A stretch of 64,000 nt of DNA from Streptomyces wuyuanensis (GCF_900103455.1 NZ_FNHI01000020.1:1-64000), one strand, 5' to 3'; shown: positions 16,179-25,018, counted from the stretch's first letter. Translations and numbers: made by a program. Notes: generated by a model from the letters alone, not told the origin.

Positions 16179-17770
16179 GGGGCGGGAGATCCGTACGGGC
16201 ACGCAAGCCCGTGCGTGAACGCGAGGCCGAAGCGGCCGGGCGGGGTTCCCGGCCGGCGGGGTTCCGGCAGGCGGTCCTGGCGAGGATCCCGCTTCCGCTG
16301 CGGGGCCTTCGCGCCCGCCTGGTGGTGGCCTTCGTCCTGGTGGCGATGGCCAGTGCCCTGAGCACCGGAGCCGTCGCCTTCCGGGAGGCGCGCACCGGGG
16401 TGCTGCAACAGAGCCAGGACTCCGTCATCCGGCAGTTCCGGACCAGCGTCGACGCCGCGGCCGCGTACATTCCCCCGGCGCCGAGCCATGCGTACCTGCA
16501 AAAGGCGGCCGTCCAGGTGTTCCAGGCCAACCAGGCGCCGGGACGGCGGGTGATGGCCACGTACGGCGGCGTTCGCGCCGCCGCGCCGAGCGCCGACTTC
16601 GACAAGATCAGCCCGGGACTGCGACGGTCGGTGGAGACCAGACGCGCCGCGGTGTTCCAGCGGGTGAACGCGGACGGGCACCCCTACCTCGTCGTCGGGA
16701 TGCCGATCACGTACAACAGCGGCGAGGGCACCGAGTCCAGGCTTTCGGGCGTCGTGATGTACCTGGTCGTACCGCAGAACACCGAACAGGCCTATGTCGA
16801 CGCGATGGTCGGCGCAATCGAGCACGCCACGCTGTGGGCGCTGGGCCTCGCCGTCGTCCTGGCGCTGCTCGCCGCGAGCGGCGTGCTCCGTCCCGTACGG
16901 GCGTTGCGGCGGGCGACACGCCGGATGGCCGAAGGGCACCTCGACGTCCGGCTGGTCGTCGACGGCTCCGACGAACTGGCCGACCTCTCACGGTCCTTCA
17001 ACCACACGGCGGCAGCGCTGGAGGCCTCGGTCGCGGAGCTGCGCCGCCTGGAGGCCCAGGCGCGCCGCTTCGTCGCGGACGTCTCCCACGAACTGCGGAC
17101 GCCGCTGGCGGCGATGGCGGCGGTCACCGACGTGCTCGATGCGAACGCGCCGCACGTGAACCGGGACACCGGCGAGGCGTTGCGGCTGATCAGTGAGGGA
17201 ACCGGCCGGTTGAGCGGGTTGGTGGACGATCTGATGGAGATCTCCCGCTTCGACGCCGGCGCGGCCGAACTCGGCCTGGACGAGATCGATCTGGCCGAGT
17301 TCGTGGAGCACACCCTCGCCGGCCGGGGGTGGCGGGGCCGAGTGGAGACCCGTCTGCCCCGACCGGGCGCGCTCCGGGCGAGGGTGGACCCGCGGCGGCT
17401 CGATGTGGTGATCGCCAATCTGGTCGGCAACGCACTGCGGCACGGGGAGCCGCCGGTGCGGCTGGCCGTGGGCGTGCGAGAGGAGCGGGCGGACCTGACG
17501 TGGGCCGTCATCGAAGTGACCGACAACGGACCGGGCCTCGCGGAGGAAGCCATGCCGCACATCTTCGAACGCTTCTACAAGGCGAGCACCGCGCGGGCCA
17601 GAAGTGAGAGCAGCGGACTGGGCCTGGCCATCACGGCGGAGAACGTGCATCTGCACGGGGGACGCATCAGGGCCGCCAACCTCGCGGGCGGCGGAGCGTC
17701 GTTCACGGTCGAACTCCCCCTGCACGGCCCCGCAGCCCCCCACCGCGAATCCGGCGCGGGTGCCGGGTGA
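16175..17770 (+). CDS. Sensor histidine kinase, AfsQ2-like
   Basis: 531 residues from GTG 16175, overlapping the regulator stop as GTGA. First transmembrane segment about residues 48-72, an extracytoplasmic sensor loop of about 150 residues, and a second transmembrane segment about 222-242. A HAMP domain and HisKA with phospho-acceptor His305 in SHELRTPLAA follow. The HATPase_c domain has the N box NLVGNALRHG, G1 DNGPGLAEE and G2 GLGLAI. All kinase motifs are intact. It should phosphorylate the preceding regulator. A lipoprotein gene overlaps its 3' end and may modulate the sensor, as proposed for CseA and AfsQ3. Confidence 0.92.
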   Translation: MRGGRSVRARKPVREREAEAAGRGSRPAGFRQAVLARIPLPLRGLRARLVVAFVLVAMASALSTGAVAFREARTGVLQQSQDSVIRQFRTSVDAAAAYIPPAPSHAYLQKAAVQVFQANQAPGRRVMATYGGVRAAAPSADFDKISPGLRRSVETRRAAVFQRVNADGHPYLVVGMPITYNSGEGTESRLSGVVMYLVVPQNTEQAYVDAMVGAIEHATLWALGLAVVLALLAASGVLRPVRALRRATRRMAEGHLDVRLVVDGSDELADLSRSFNHTAAALEASVAELRRLEAQARRFVADVSHELRTPLAAMAAVTDVLDANAPHVNRDTGEALRLISEGTGRLSGLVDDLMEISRFDAGAAELGLDEIDLAEFVEHTLAGRGWRGRVETRLPRPGALRARVDPRRLDVVIANLVGNALRHGEPPVRLAVGVREERADLTWAVIEVTDNGPGLAEEAMPHIFERFYKASTARARSESSGLGLAITAENVHLHGGRIRAANLAGGGASFTVELPLHGPAAPHRESGAGAG

Positions 17771-18354
17771 AGCGCTCGCGCGTGACGGCGCCGCTGGTCG
17801 GGCTCGCGGCCGCGCTCACGCTGACGGCGTGCGGAGTCCCCCCGTCCGGCGTCATCGAGGCCGGCGAACCGGCGAGCGGCATGTTCTCCCCCGACCCGAA
17901 GCCCTCGGCACCGGTCGTCGTCTCCCTCTACTTCCTGCGGGACGGTGATCTGACCGCGTACCCGCGCGAGTTGGGCGAGCCAGCGGACCTCGGCGCCGTC
18001 GTGGGCCGGCTCTTCGGCGGACCGACGGCGAGCGAGGCCCAGACGGCCACCACGGCGCTGCCCCGTCTGAAGCGCGCCCCGGACGTGACGGCCGGCGGCG
18101 ACGCGGTCTCCGTCCAGCTCCCTAACGGCGTCGGTCCCCTGAGCCATCCGGCGATGCTGCAGCTGGCGTGCACGGTCGCTCGTGTGAACTCGTCGTTCGC
18201 CGCGCTCCCCGCGGACCCGGGCCCGGGCGGTGCCTCCACGGCTCCCCCCGTCGCGGCCCAACGCCCTCCCGCACACACGAGCGTCCATGTGCTCGGGGAC
18301 GGATGGACGATGACGCAGTCGGCCGACGCATGTCCCGGCCTTCCGCGGCCGTAG
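17767..18354 (+). CDS. AfsQ3/CseA-like lipoprotein with GerMN-type domain
   Basis: 195 residues from GTG 17767, overlapping the kinase stop by 4 nt. The signal peptide ends in LTLTAC with the lipidated Cys at residue 22. The following GVPPSGVIEAGEPASG is strikingly conserved in lipoproteins linked to AfsQ and Cse systems. The remainder is a GerMN-like globular part. It probably sits on the outer face of the membrane and tunes the adjacent kinase; that is inference from gene order. Confidence 0.88.
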   Translation: MKRSRVTAPLVGLAAALTLTACGVPPSGVIEAGEPASGMFSPDPKPSAPVVVSLYFLRDGDLTAYPRELGEPADLGAVVGRLFGGPTASEAQTATTALPRLKRAPDVTAGGDAVSVQLPNGVGPLSHPAMLQLACTVARVNSSFAALPADPGPGGASTAPPVAAQRPPAHTSVHVLGDGWTMTQSADACPGLPRP

Positions 18355-18607
18355 GGTCCCGGCTCTCCGCGGCCGCAGGGGGCCGGGCGCGCGACAATCC
18401 CGCCGACCCGGGGGGCGACACTCCGCGCGATGAATTCGACAACGACTGTCAATTCATTGAGGAATGCCTGTTTCTGAATGTGAAACCCCAGGTCAAGGGC
18501 GTGTTATCGGTAGCGATTACCAACATCGTTGCAGCCTTTGCATGAATTCGTCCGGTGCGTTTCACTGCACGGCGGAAAGCATTCGATTCGTATGCCAGGG
18601 GGAAACG
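18355..18607. promoter_or_regulatory. Upstream region of the CDF exporter gene
   Basis: An AT-richer island (about 18430-18600) in very GC-rich DNA. It contains ATGAATTCG twice (18430-18438 and 18542-18550) and inverted TGAATT...AATTCA (18431-18436 and 18451-18456). A small GGTA-N5-TACC inverted repeat lies at 18509-18521. One or more of these may bind a metal-responsive regulator; none matches a consensus I know well. Confidence 0.35.
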
Positions 18608-19654
18608 ATGGGCGCGGGACACGGCCATGGCGGCTCGCACGGCCACGATCACACCCACGGGGTGACGGGGGACTCGGACAAGCGGTGGCTCTCGATCGCC
18701 CTCGCCCTGATCGTCGGCTTCATGTCGGTCGAGGTCGTCGTCGGTGTGATGGCCGGGTCCCTGGCCCTGATCTCCGATGCCGCGCACATGCTCACCGACG
18801 CGGTCGCCATCGTTCTCGCGCTCGTGGCGATGCGGATGGCCAAGCGGCCGGCCGGGGGCAGCTACACGTACGGCCTCAAGCGGGTGGAGATCCTCTCCGC
18901 CCAGGTGAACGGCCTGTCCCTGATCCTGCTGGGCGCCTGGCTGACGGTCGAGGCGATCGAGCGGCTCGTCGAACCTCACGAGGTCGAGGGCGGGTTGATG
19001 CTCGCCACCGCCCTCGCCGGAATCGCGGTCAACGTGGCCGCCACCTGGTGCATCTCCCGCGCCAACCGCTCCTCGCTCAATGTCGAGGGCGCCTACCAGC
19101 ACATCCTCAACGACCTGTTCGCCTTCATCGGCACCGCGGTCGCGGCCTTCGTCGTCCTCACCACCGGCTTCGCGCGGGCCGACGGCATCGCGACGCTCGT
19201 CGTCGTCGCCCTGATGTTCAAGGCCGGTTACGGCCTGCTCCGCGATTCGGGGAGGATCTTCCTCGAGGCGGCGCCCGCCCATGTGGATCCGGACCTGCTC
19301 GGCGGGCGGCTGGCGGCCGAGCCGGGGGTCCGGGAGATCCACGATCTGCACGTCTGGCAGATCACGTCGGAAGAGGTCGCCCTGTCCGCGCACGTGCTCG
19401 TCGGCACCGGTGGCGACTGCCATGCCGTACGCCGTGGCCTGGAGGACCTGGTACGCCGTGACTTCGGCATCACCCACACCACCCTCCAGGTGGACCACCG
19501 GCCGGACATCCTGCTCCACGTGGGCGCCCGGGACGTCGTGCCCGGCGCGGCGGCACACTGCGCGGACCCGCACGGCCCCGTACACCACGCCGGCCCGCGC
19601 ACCCACGAGGACGGCCCGCACGGCCACGGGACGGTACGCACCACCGGACCGTGA
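18608..19654 (+). CDS. Cation diffusion facilitator (CDF) metal exporter
   Basis: 348 residues. The His-rich N-terminus (HGHGGSHGHDHTHG) is followed by six transmembrane segments, with metal-site residues in LISDAAHMLTDA (TM2) and QHILNDLF (TM5). These are the paired HxxxD/DxxxD-type sites of Zn/Co/Cd-exporting CDF proteins of the CzcD/ZitB type. The cytoplasmic C-terminal dimer domain includes HDLHVWQIT, and the tail is again His-rich. Likely exports Zn2+ or related divalent ions using the proton gradient. Start chosen at ATG 18608 behind GGGGGAAA. Monocistronic. Confidence 0.92.
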   Translation: MGAGHGHGGSHGHDHTHGVTGDSDKRWLSIALALIVGFMSVEVVVGVMAGSLALISDAAHMLTDAVAIVLALVAMRMAKRPAGGSYTYGLKRVEILSAQVNGLSLILLGAWLTVEAIERLVEPHEVEGGLMLATALAGIAVNVAATWCISRANRSSLNVEGAYQHILNDLFAFIGTAVAAFVVLTTGFARADGIATLVVVALMFKAGYGLLRDSGRIFLEAAPAHVDPDLLGGRLAAEPGVREIHDLHVWQITSEEVALSAHVLVGTGGDCHAVRRGLEDLVRRDFGITHTTLQVDHRPDILLHVGARDVVPGAAAHCADPHGPVHHAGPRTHEDGPHGHGTVRTTGP

Positions 19655-19750
19655 CGACCTGCGGCCGCCGCGCTGCACCGGTGCGGTGAACGACCCCGGC
19701 CCCGCCCGGGTGCGGAGGGCTCCCGGCGGGCGTTCCTCGCTCTTGGGCCG

Positions 19751-20497
19751 TCAGTGGGAGAGGAGTTGCTGTCCGCCGTCGATGTCGTACGTGGCTCCGG
19801 TGAGCGCCTCGTTGCACATGATGTGCACGGCGAGAGCGGCGACGTCCTCCGGACCGACGACCCGCCCGATGGGGAGCGTCGTGCGCAGTTCCTCGCGCCT
19901 GGCCTCGAGGCGGTCGCCCAGCAGCGAGGCGGACAGGGGCGTGTCGACGAATCCGGCGGCGATGAGGTTCACCCGGACCGGGGCGAGTTCGAGCGCGAGA
20001 TTGGCCGTTACGGCGGGGAGGGCGGCGGTGAGGGCGGACGTGACGGTCATGCCGACGGCGGGGCGCCGGCCGCCGGTGCCGCCGATGAACAGCAGCGTGC
20101 CTCGGGCGCGGACCTTGTCGCGGCTGTACAGCGCGATGGCGAGGGTCATGGCGAGGCGCCTGCCGAAGTGGTTGCGGGCCTCGGTCAGGTCCATGTCGGC
20201 CAGAGGCATGTACGAGGGGCCGCCGGCGGTGGAGATGACGTGGTCGACCGTGCCGGGCAGATCCCGGAAGAACCGCTCGACGCGGTCGGTGTCGGTCGCG
20301 TCGAAGGCGGCGGTGCTCAGCGGCCGGAGTTCGGCCGCGGCCTGCCGGAGGCGTTCGGGGTTGCGCCCGACCATGACGACCTGGCCGCCGGCGGCGCGTA
20401 CGCCGCGTGCCGTCTCCAGTCCGATGCCCGCACTCGCGCCGATCACCACGACCGTCTGGTCGGCGAGTCGGCCGTGATCCGGATTGCTCTGCGTCAT
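19751..20497 (-). CDS. SDR-family protein lacking the catalytic Tyr-Lys pair
   Basis: 248 residues. The N-terminal nucleotide-binding motif is present (VVVIGASAGIGLETA), as is the C-terminal region of classical SDRs (APVRVNLIAAGFVDTPLSA, then DIDGGQQLL). Aligned with classical members, the active-site YxxxK segment (usually YSASKAAL) reads TSALTAAL, so both Tyr and Lys are replaced, and the catalytic Ser region reads FIGGTGG. It may bind NAD(P) but use different chemistry or have a non-catalytic role. GGAGG lies before ATG 20497. A second SDR gene lies 70 nt upstream on the same strand. Confidence 0.85.
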   Translation of the reverse strand: MTQSNPDHGRLADQTVVVIGASAGIGLETARGVRAAGGQVVMVGRNPERLRQAAAELRPLSTAAFDATDTDRVERFFRDLPGTVDHVISTAGGPSYMPLADMDLTEARNHFGRRLAMTLAIALYSRDKVRARGTLLFIGGTGGRRPAVGMTVTSALTAALPAVTANLALELAPVRVNLIAAGFVDTPLSASLLGDRLEARREELRTTLPIGRVVGPEDVAALAVHIMCNEALTGATYDIDGGQQLLSH

Positions 20498-20567
20498 CCG
20501 CGCCTCCGTTGTCGTGGGCGGCGACACGGCGAAGGCTCCGGCCCGCCGGGCCGTCCCGCTCGTGCCG

Positions 20568-21287
20568 TCAGACCAAGGGCCGGCCTCCGCTCAGTTGCGG
20601 ATACAGGGTCTCGGGCCCGTCCGCCAGCGCCGTCCGGACCTGCCTGCTGACGTCGTCGGCCAGCACCTCGTGCAGTCCGGCCTCGACTCCGGCGAGGGCC
20701 GCGCGGGCCACCTCGGCGGGATCGGACTTCGGGCCAGGGATGCTCGCGGCCAGCTCCGTGGCGAGATAGCTGACGTGCAGGGCGGTGACCTGGGTGCCCT
20801 GGTCCGCGAGGGCCACCCGCAGGGCGTTGGTCACCGACCATTCGGCGGCCTTGGCGGCGGAGTACCCGGCACTGGCCGTGATCGACACCCAGGACAGCAC
20901 GGAGAGCACGTTGACGATCGCGCCTCCGGCGTTGCGCCCGAGGACGGGGGCGAAGGCCCTGCTCATGGCGAGGGTGCCGACCGCGTGCGTCTCGAACTCC
21001 ATACGGAACGAGTCCAGGTCGGAGGTGAGGATGTCCGCCCGGGTCGTGGAGCCGGCGTTGTTGACGAGGAGCGTCACGTCCGGCGCCAGGTCGGCAGCGG
21101 CCCGCACGGAGTCGTGGTCGGTGATGTCCACCGCGACCGGGACGGTTCCGGGCACCGTGACCTTCGCGGGGTCGCGGGCGCCCGCGTAGACCTTGGCCGC
21201 CCCGGCGTCGAGGAGCGCCCGCACGAACTGCTCCCCGAGCCCGCGGTTGGCCCCGGTGACGAAAGCGACGGACCCGTGGAGCTTCAT
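20568..21287 (-). CDS. SDR-family oxidoreductase
   Basis: 239 residues. Cofactor motif VTGANRGLG near residues 10-18, NNAG near 92-95, catalytic Ser in NVLSVLS and Tyr-Lys in GYSAAKAAEW, so a complete classical short-chain dehydrogenase active site. The substrate is unknown. AAGGA precedes ATG 21287. It is followed on the same strand by the SDR-like gene without the active-site pair, and the two may be co-transcribed. Confidence 0.88.
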   Translation of the reverse strand: MKLHGSVAFVTGANRGLGEQFVRALLDAGAAKVYAGARDPAKVTVPGTVPVAVDITDHDSVRAAADLAPDVTLLVNNAGSTTRADILTSDLDSFRMEFETHAVGTLAMSRAFAPVLGRNAGGAIVNVLSVLSWVSITASAGYSAAKAAEWSVTNALRVALADQGTQVTALHVSYLATELAASIPGPKSDPAEVARAALAGVEAGLHEVLADDVSRQVRTALADGPETLYPQLSGGRPLV

Positions 21288-21652
21288 GGGGGAGTCCTTC
21301 CCGGCGTGGGCTTGCCGGCGTGGGGTGGAGGGGCCGGGGACCGGCGGTCGACCACCTCGCGACGTCCGTGGCCGCACCTCTCCGAACGTATAGCCGTCGG
21401 GTGTACGTCACCACCCGGCGCCATGCCGCGCGCCGGAAGCCGGGTCACGAGCCGGGGCCCGGCACCGAGCGGATCATCGGGAAAGGTGGAAAACATGGGA
21501 TTTCCACGATTTTGAGGTGAGTAGATACGAAAAGTAAGGGCTGGGTGGGAGCCGGTTCGCCACCGGCTCTGCCGCCCCCCGAGCCCTCACAGGAGGGAGG
21601 GCGGGACATCGCCCGGCATTTCCGTGCACCTGCGTCAGTCAGGAGGGGCGCG
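21288..21652. other. Intergenic region between SDR and nfeD-like genes
   Basis: No gene seen. It contains an inverted repeat GTGGAAA-N8-TTTCCAC (21486-21507) in a locally AT-rich patch, a likely operator. A perfect 8-bp hairpin GAGCCGGT/ACCGGCTC (21549-21569) follows. Divergent promoters for the two flanking operons should be here. Confidence 0.45.
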
Positions 21653-22081
21653 ATGGACCGCTGGGCGATCTGGTTGATCGCCGCTGCGGTGCTGATCGCG
21701 GCGGAGACCGTCACCCTGACCGTCGCCCTGGGCATGCTGGGCGGAGCCGCACTGGTCACGGCGGCCGTCGCCGCGGCGGGTGTACCGCTGCCCTTCCAGC
21801 TCCTGGTCTTCACCGTCGTCGCCGTGGTCAGTGTGGTGTTCGTGCGCCCCCGGGTGCGGCGCGCGCTCAGGCCGCAGGGGGAGCGGTTCGGCGTGGACGC
21901 CCTGGTCGGCCGCACCGCCCACGTCGTCGCGGAGGTGACGGGGACGGGCGGCAGGGTCCGTATCGGCGGTGAGGAGTGGACGGCCCGCGCGTACGACGAG
22001 ACGCTGGTGATCCCTCCGGGAACGGCGGTGGACGTCATGGAGATCAGCGGCGCCACAGCAGTCGTCTACCCCCGGGAGTGA
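21653..22081 (+). CDS. NfeD-like membrane protein
   Basis: 142 residues. Two or three closely packed transmembrane segments (about residues 5-72) are followed by a small OB-fold domain (VGRTAHVVAEVTGTGGRVRIGGEEWTA at about 80-115). This is the short NfeD form without the serine-protease part. It works with SPFH/flotillin proteins in membrane organisation; the SPFH gene follows 3 nt downstream. An AGGAGGGG ribosome site precedes ATG 21653. Confidence 0.9.
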   Translation: MDRWAIWLIAAAVLIAAETVTLTVALGMLGGAALVTAAVAAAGVPLPFQLLVFTVVAVVSVVFVRPRVRRALRPQGERFGVDALVGRTAHVVAEVTGTGGRVRIGGEEWTARAYDETLVIPPGTAVDVMEISGATAVVYPRE

Positions 22082-22084
22082 ATC

Positions 22085-23110
22085 ATGGAAGCTACGGCGC
22101 TCCTCCTCGTCGGTGTGGTCGTCGCACTCCTGGCGGTCTTCACCGTGGTCCAGGCGGTGCGTGTGGTTCCCCAGGCGCGTGCCCGCAACGTGGAGCGGCT
22201 CGGCCGGTACCACCGCACGCTGCAGCCCGGGCTCAATGTGGTCATCCCCTACGTCGACCGGGTCTATCCGGTCATCGACCTCCGCGAGCAGGTCGTCTCC
22301 TTCCAGCCGCAGCCCGTCATCACGGAGGACAACCTGGTCGTCGAGATCGACACCGTCGTGTACTTCCAGGTGACCGACCCGCGGGCCGCCTCCTACGAGA
22401 TCGCGAACTATCTGCAGGCCGTCGAGCAACTCACCGTCACCACCCTGCGCAACGTCGTCGGCTCGATGGATCTGGAGAAGACCCTCACGTCCCGGGACAT
22501 GATCAACGACCAGCTGCGCGGCGTTCTGGACGAGGCCACCGGAAAGTGGGGGCTGAGGGTCAACCACGTGGAGATCAAGGCCATCGACCCCCCGCAGTCC
22601 ATCAAGGACGCGATGGAGAAGCAGATGCGGGCCGAGAGGGACAAGCGGGCCGCGATCCTCGGGGCCGAGGGCCAGCGCCAGGCCCAGATCCTCACCGCTG
22701 AGGGCGAGAAGCAGTCCGCCGTCCTCCGGGCGGAGGGAAACCGGACCGCCGAGATCCTGAAGGCCGAGGGCCAGTCCCGGGCCATCGACGAGGTGTTCCA
22801 GGCAGTGCACCGCAACGACCCGGACCCCAAGCTGCTCGCGTACCAGTACCTCCAGGTGCTGCCCCAGCTGGCGCAGGGGCCGGGCAACACGTTCTGGGTC
22901 ATCCCCGGCGAGGTCACCTCGGCTCTCCAAGGCGTGTCGCGCGCCTTCAGCGAGGCGCTGCCCCAATCGCCCGCGACCCGGGAGGAATCCTCCGGAGCAA
23001 GGGCCGACCGGAAGGCCGCCGACGACGCGGCGAAGGCGGCGGAGGCCGCGGCGGCAGCCGTCGCCGACGCGGTCCAGACCGATGGCGGCACCTCCGGTCC
23101 GCGACCGTGA
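22085..23110 (+). CDS. SPFH/Band 7 (stomatin-like) protein
   Basis: 341 residues. One N-terminal transmembrane helix (about 5-24) precedes the Band 7 domain (VVPQARARNVERLGRY, then PGLNVVIPYVDRV, then DLREQVVSF). A long charged coiled-coil with AEG repeats (about 195-240) and an Ala/Glu-rich C-terminus follow. Such proteins form membrane-associated oligomers and act with NfeD partners, here the gene immediately upstream. Confidence 0.92.
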   Translation: MEATALLLVGVVVALLAVFTVVQAVRVVPQARARNVERLGRYHRTLQPGLNVVIPYVDRVYPVIDLREQVVSFQPQPVITEDNLVVEIDTVVYFQVTDPRAASYEIANYLQAVEQLTVTTLRNVVGSMDLEKTLTSRDMINDQLRGVLDEATGKWGLRVNHVEIKAIDPPQSIKDAMEKQMRAERDKRAAILGAEGQRQAQILTAEGEKQSAVLRAEGNRTAEILKAEGQSRAIDEVFQAVHRNDPDPKLLAYQYLQVLPQLAQGPGNTFWVIPGEVTSALQGVSRAFSEALPQSPATREESSGARADRKAADDAAKAAEAAAAAVADAVQTDGGTSGPRP

Positions 23111-23382
23111 GGGGGCGGACGGCCGAGCCGCGCCGGCGGTGACGGCGGGGCACGCCGAGAACGGCAGAACCGTCGGCGCCGAAGGCGTACGCTTCCAACG
23201 TCGACCGATCCGCGCCGTGTTCGCCACCGCCGGCCGGAAGGGAAGGCACGACCGCGTCCACGGAGAAGCGGCCACCGGGGTACACCCACCGCTCACCGGC
23301 GCGCCGTTCGGCCGGCCCGCAGGCCCTCTTCACGGCGGCGGGGCGGGCCCTCCCACCACCTCTCGCCCAGAAGGCATCCCGC

Positions 23383-24591
23383 ATGAGCACGGACCACCGC
23401 CACCTCCTCGTCATCGGCATCGGTGCCGGTGACCCGGACCATCTGACGCTCGCGGCGGTGAAGGCGATGCGCCGCGCCGACGTCTTCTTCGTCCTGGGCA
23501 AGGGGCCGGAGAAGTCCTCGCTCACCGATCTGCGGCGGCGCATGCTCGATGAGCACGCCCGCGCGCCGTACCGCGTCGTCGAAGCGGACGACCCCTGGCG
23601 CGACCGGACGACGGAGGGCCGGAGCGAGTACACCGCCGCGGTCCACGACTGGCGCAGCAGACGCGCCGACGTCTACGAGCGCCTGATCCGGGACGAGTTG
23701 GCCCCGGGGCTGACCGGGGCCTTCCTGGTCTGGGGCGACCCCGCCCTGTACGACAGCACGCTGGGCATCCTGGCCGAGGTCGCGGCACGGGGCACCGTTG
23801 CCTTCGACACCGAGGTCGTGCCGGGTATCAGCAGCGTGTCCGCACTGGCGGCACGGCACCGCATCACGCTCAACCAGGTGGGCCGGCCCGTCCACATCAC
23901 CCCCGCGCGCAGGCTCCCGGAGGTGGGTCGCGACGACGACGGCGACATCGTCGTGATGCTCGACGCCCAGGAGTCGTTCACCGGGGTGGAGGGCGACGAC
24001 GTGTGGATCTACTGGGGCGCCTACCTCGGAACACCCGACGAACTCCTCGTCTCCGGCCTGCTGTCGGACGTCGCGGGGCGCATCAGGCAGGTCCGCGCCG
24101 AAGCGCGCGCCCGCCACGGCTGGATCATGGACACATACCTCCTGCGCGTCGCCGGCGGACCGGCGGACGACGGTACGCAGGTGCCCTGCCCCGCATCCTC
24201 GGCCCGGCCCTCGGCGGGGCAGCGGTCCGCGCCCGAACCGGCCCGGCGGGCGGGGGAGACGGACGAAGCGGCGATCCCCGTCCTGCGGGTGGCCGACGCC
24301 GCGACGGCGGTCTCCTGGTACCGGCGGCTCGGGTTCGTGAAGCAGTGGGGGCACCGGTTCGAACCGGGATCGCCCGCCTTCGTCGAGATCGCGAGGGGTC
24401 CCGTGAAGCTGTTCCTGTCCGAGCACGCCGGCGATGCCCGCCCCGACACGCTGCTCTATCTGCGGGTGCGTGACGTCGACGCCGTCGCGGGCGAGTTCGG
24501 CGTGCCGGTGGCCACCGCTCCATGGGCGCGTGAGGTGGAACTCCGCGACCCCGACGGCAACCGGCTGCGGGTGGGCACGCCGGTGGGCTGA
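23383..24591 (+). CDS. cobF: Precorrin-6A synthase (CobF) fused to a VOC/bleomycin-resistance-like domain
   Basis: 402 residues. Residues 1-255 are a complete CobF-type SAM-dependent methyltransferase: VIGIGAGDPDHLTLAAV at the N-terminus, then LVWGDPALYDST, VPGISSVSALAARH and DTYLLRVAGG at the end. CobF deacetylates and methylates precorrin-5 at C1 in aerobic cobalamin synthesis. After a Pro/Ala-rich linker, residues 285-402 form a VOC (glyoxalase/bleomycin-resistance) domain: IPVLRVADAATAVSWYRRLGF, ending RDPDGNRLRV. The fusion is unusual, since CobF is normally a stand-alone protein of about 250 residues. No other cob genes and no recognisable cobalamin riboswitch are nearby. AGAAGG precedes ATG. 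Confidence 0.9.
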   Translation: MSTDHRHLLVIGIGAGDPDHLTLAAVKAMRRADVFFVLGKGPEKSSLTDLRRRMLDEHARAPYRVVEADDPWRDRTTEGRSEYTAAVHDWRSRRADVYERLIRDELAPGLTGAFLVWGDPALYDSTLGILAEVAARGTVAFDTEVVPGISSVSALAARHRITLNQVGRPVHITPARRLPEVGRDDDGDIVVMLDAQESFTGVEGDDVWIYWGAYLGTPDELLVSGLLSDVAGRIRQVRAEARARHGWIMDTYLLRVAGGPADDGTQVPCPASSARPSAGQRSAPEPARRAGETDEAAIPVLRVADAATAVSWYRRLGFVKQWGHRFEPGSPAFVEIARGPVKLFLSEHAGDARPDTLLYLRVRDVDAVAGEFGVPVATAPWAREVELRDPDGNRLRVGTPVG

Positions 24592-24778
24592 CCGTCGCCC
24601 CGCCCGGCCGGACGCGTGATGTGCGTCATGTGGCAGGTCCGGGAACCCCACCCGCCACGGGTACGACATCTGGACCGTACGGCCGCCGAACGGAACCGAC
24701 TCCCGAGCAGGGCGGAACCGGCGGGCGCCGTACGCAGTCCGCCAGGACGTACGCACGTGGAACAGGGAGACCTCGGTC

Positions 24779-25018
24779 ATGGACGATTCCCGACGAGCGG
24801 CGCCGGGCCCCCCGGCGCTCCCCGCGCTCCGCGGAGCGCTGCCGCCACCCGCGCTGTGCGGCTTCCTCCTGCTGCTCGCCGTGGTCTTCGCGGGCTCCTA
24901 CGCCGTCGGGTCCCTCGTCGGGCCCGTGGCGCCGGGCATGCACTCCGCGCCGTCCGACGGTGCGGCGGAGGACGACGGCTCCGGTGGCACGGGCCACGGC
25001 CACGGCGGGCGCGACTGA
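24779..25018 (+). CDS. Small membrane protein upstream of the copper ATPase
   Basis: 79 residues. One transmembrane helix (about 26-50) is followed by a short tail ending in a His/Gly/Asp-rich segment (GHGHGGRD). AGGGAG precedes the ATG at 24779. The stop shares one base with the ATG of the ATPase gene (TGATG), so the two are translationally coupled. No family recognised. The coupling and the possible metal-binding tail suggest an accessory role in copper export. Confidence 0.75.
   Translation: MDDSRRAAPGPPALPALRGALPPPALCGFLLLLAVVFAGSYAVGSLVGPVAPGMHSAPSDGAAEDDGSGGTGHGHGGRD

Noticed and set aside
23111..23382. Possible cobalamin riboswitch upstream of the cobF fusion
   Set aside because: I could not find the conserved B12-box or the surrounding helices; the region looks like an ordinary leader.
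24592..24778. Copper-regulator operator (CsoR- or CueR-type) before the copA operon
   Set aside because: No inverted repeat resembling the sites I know was visible, so none was annotated.
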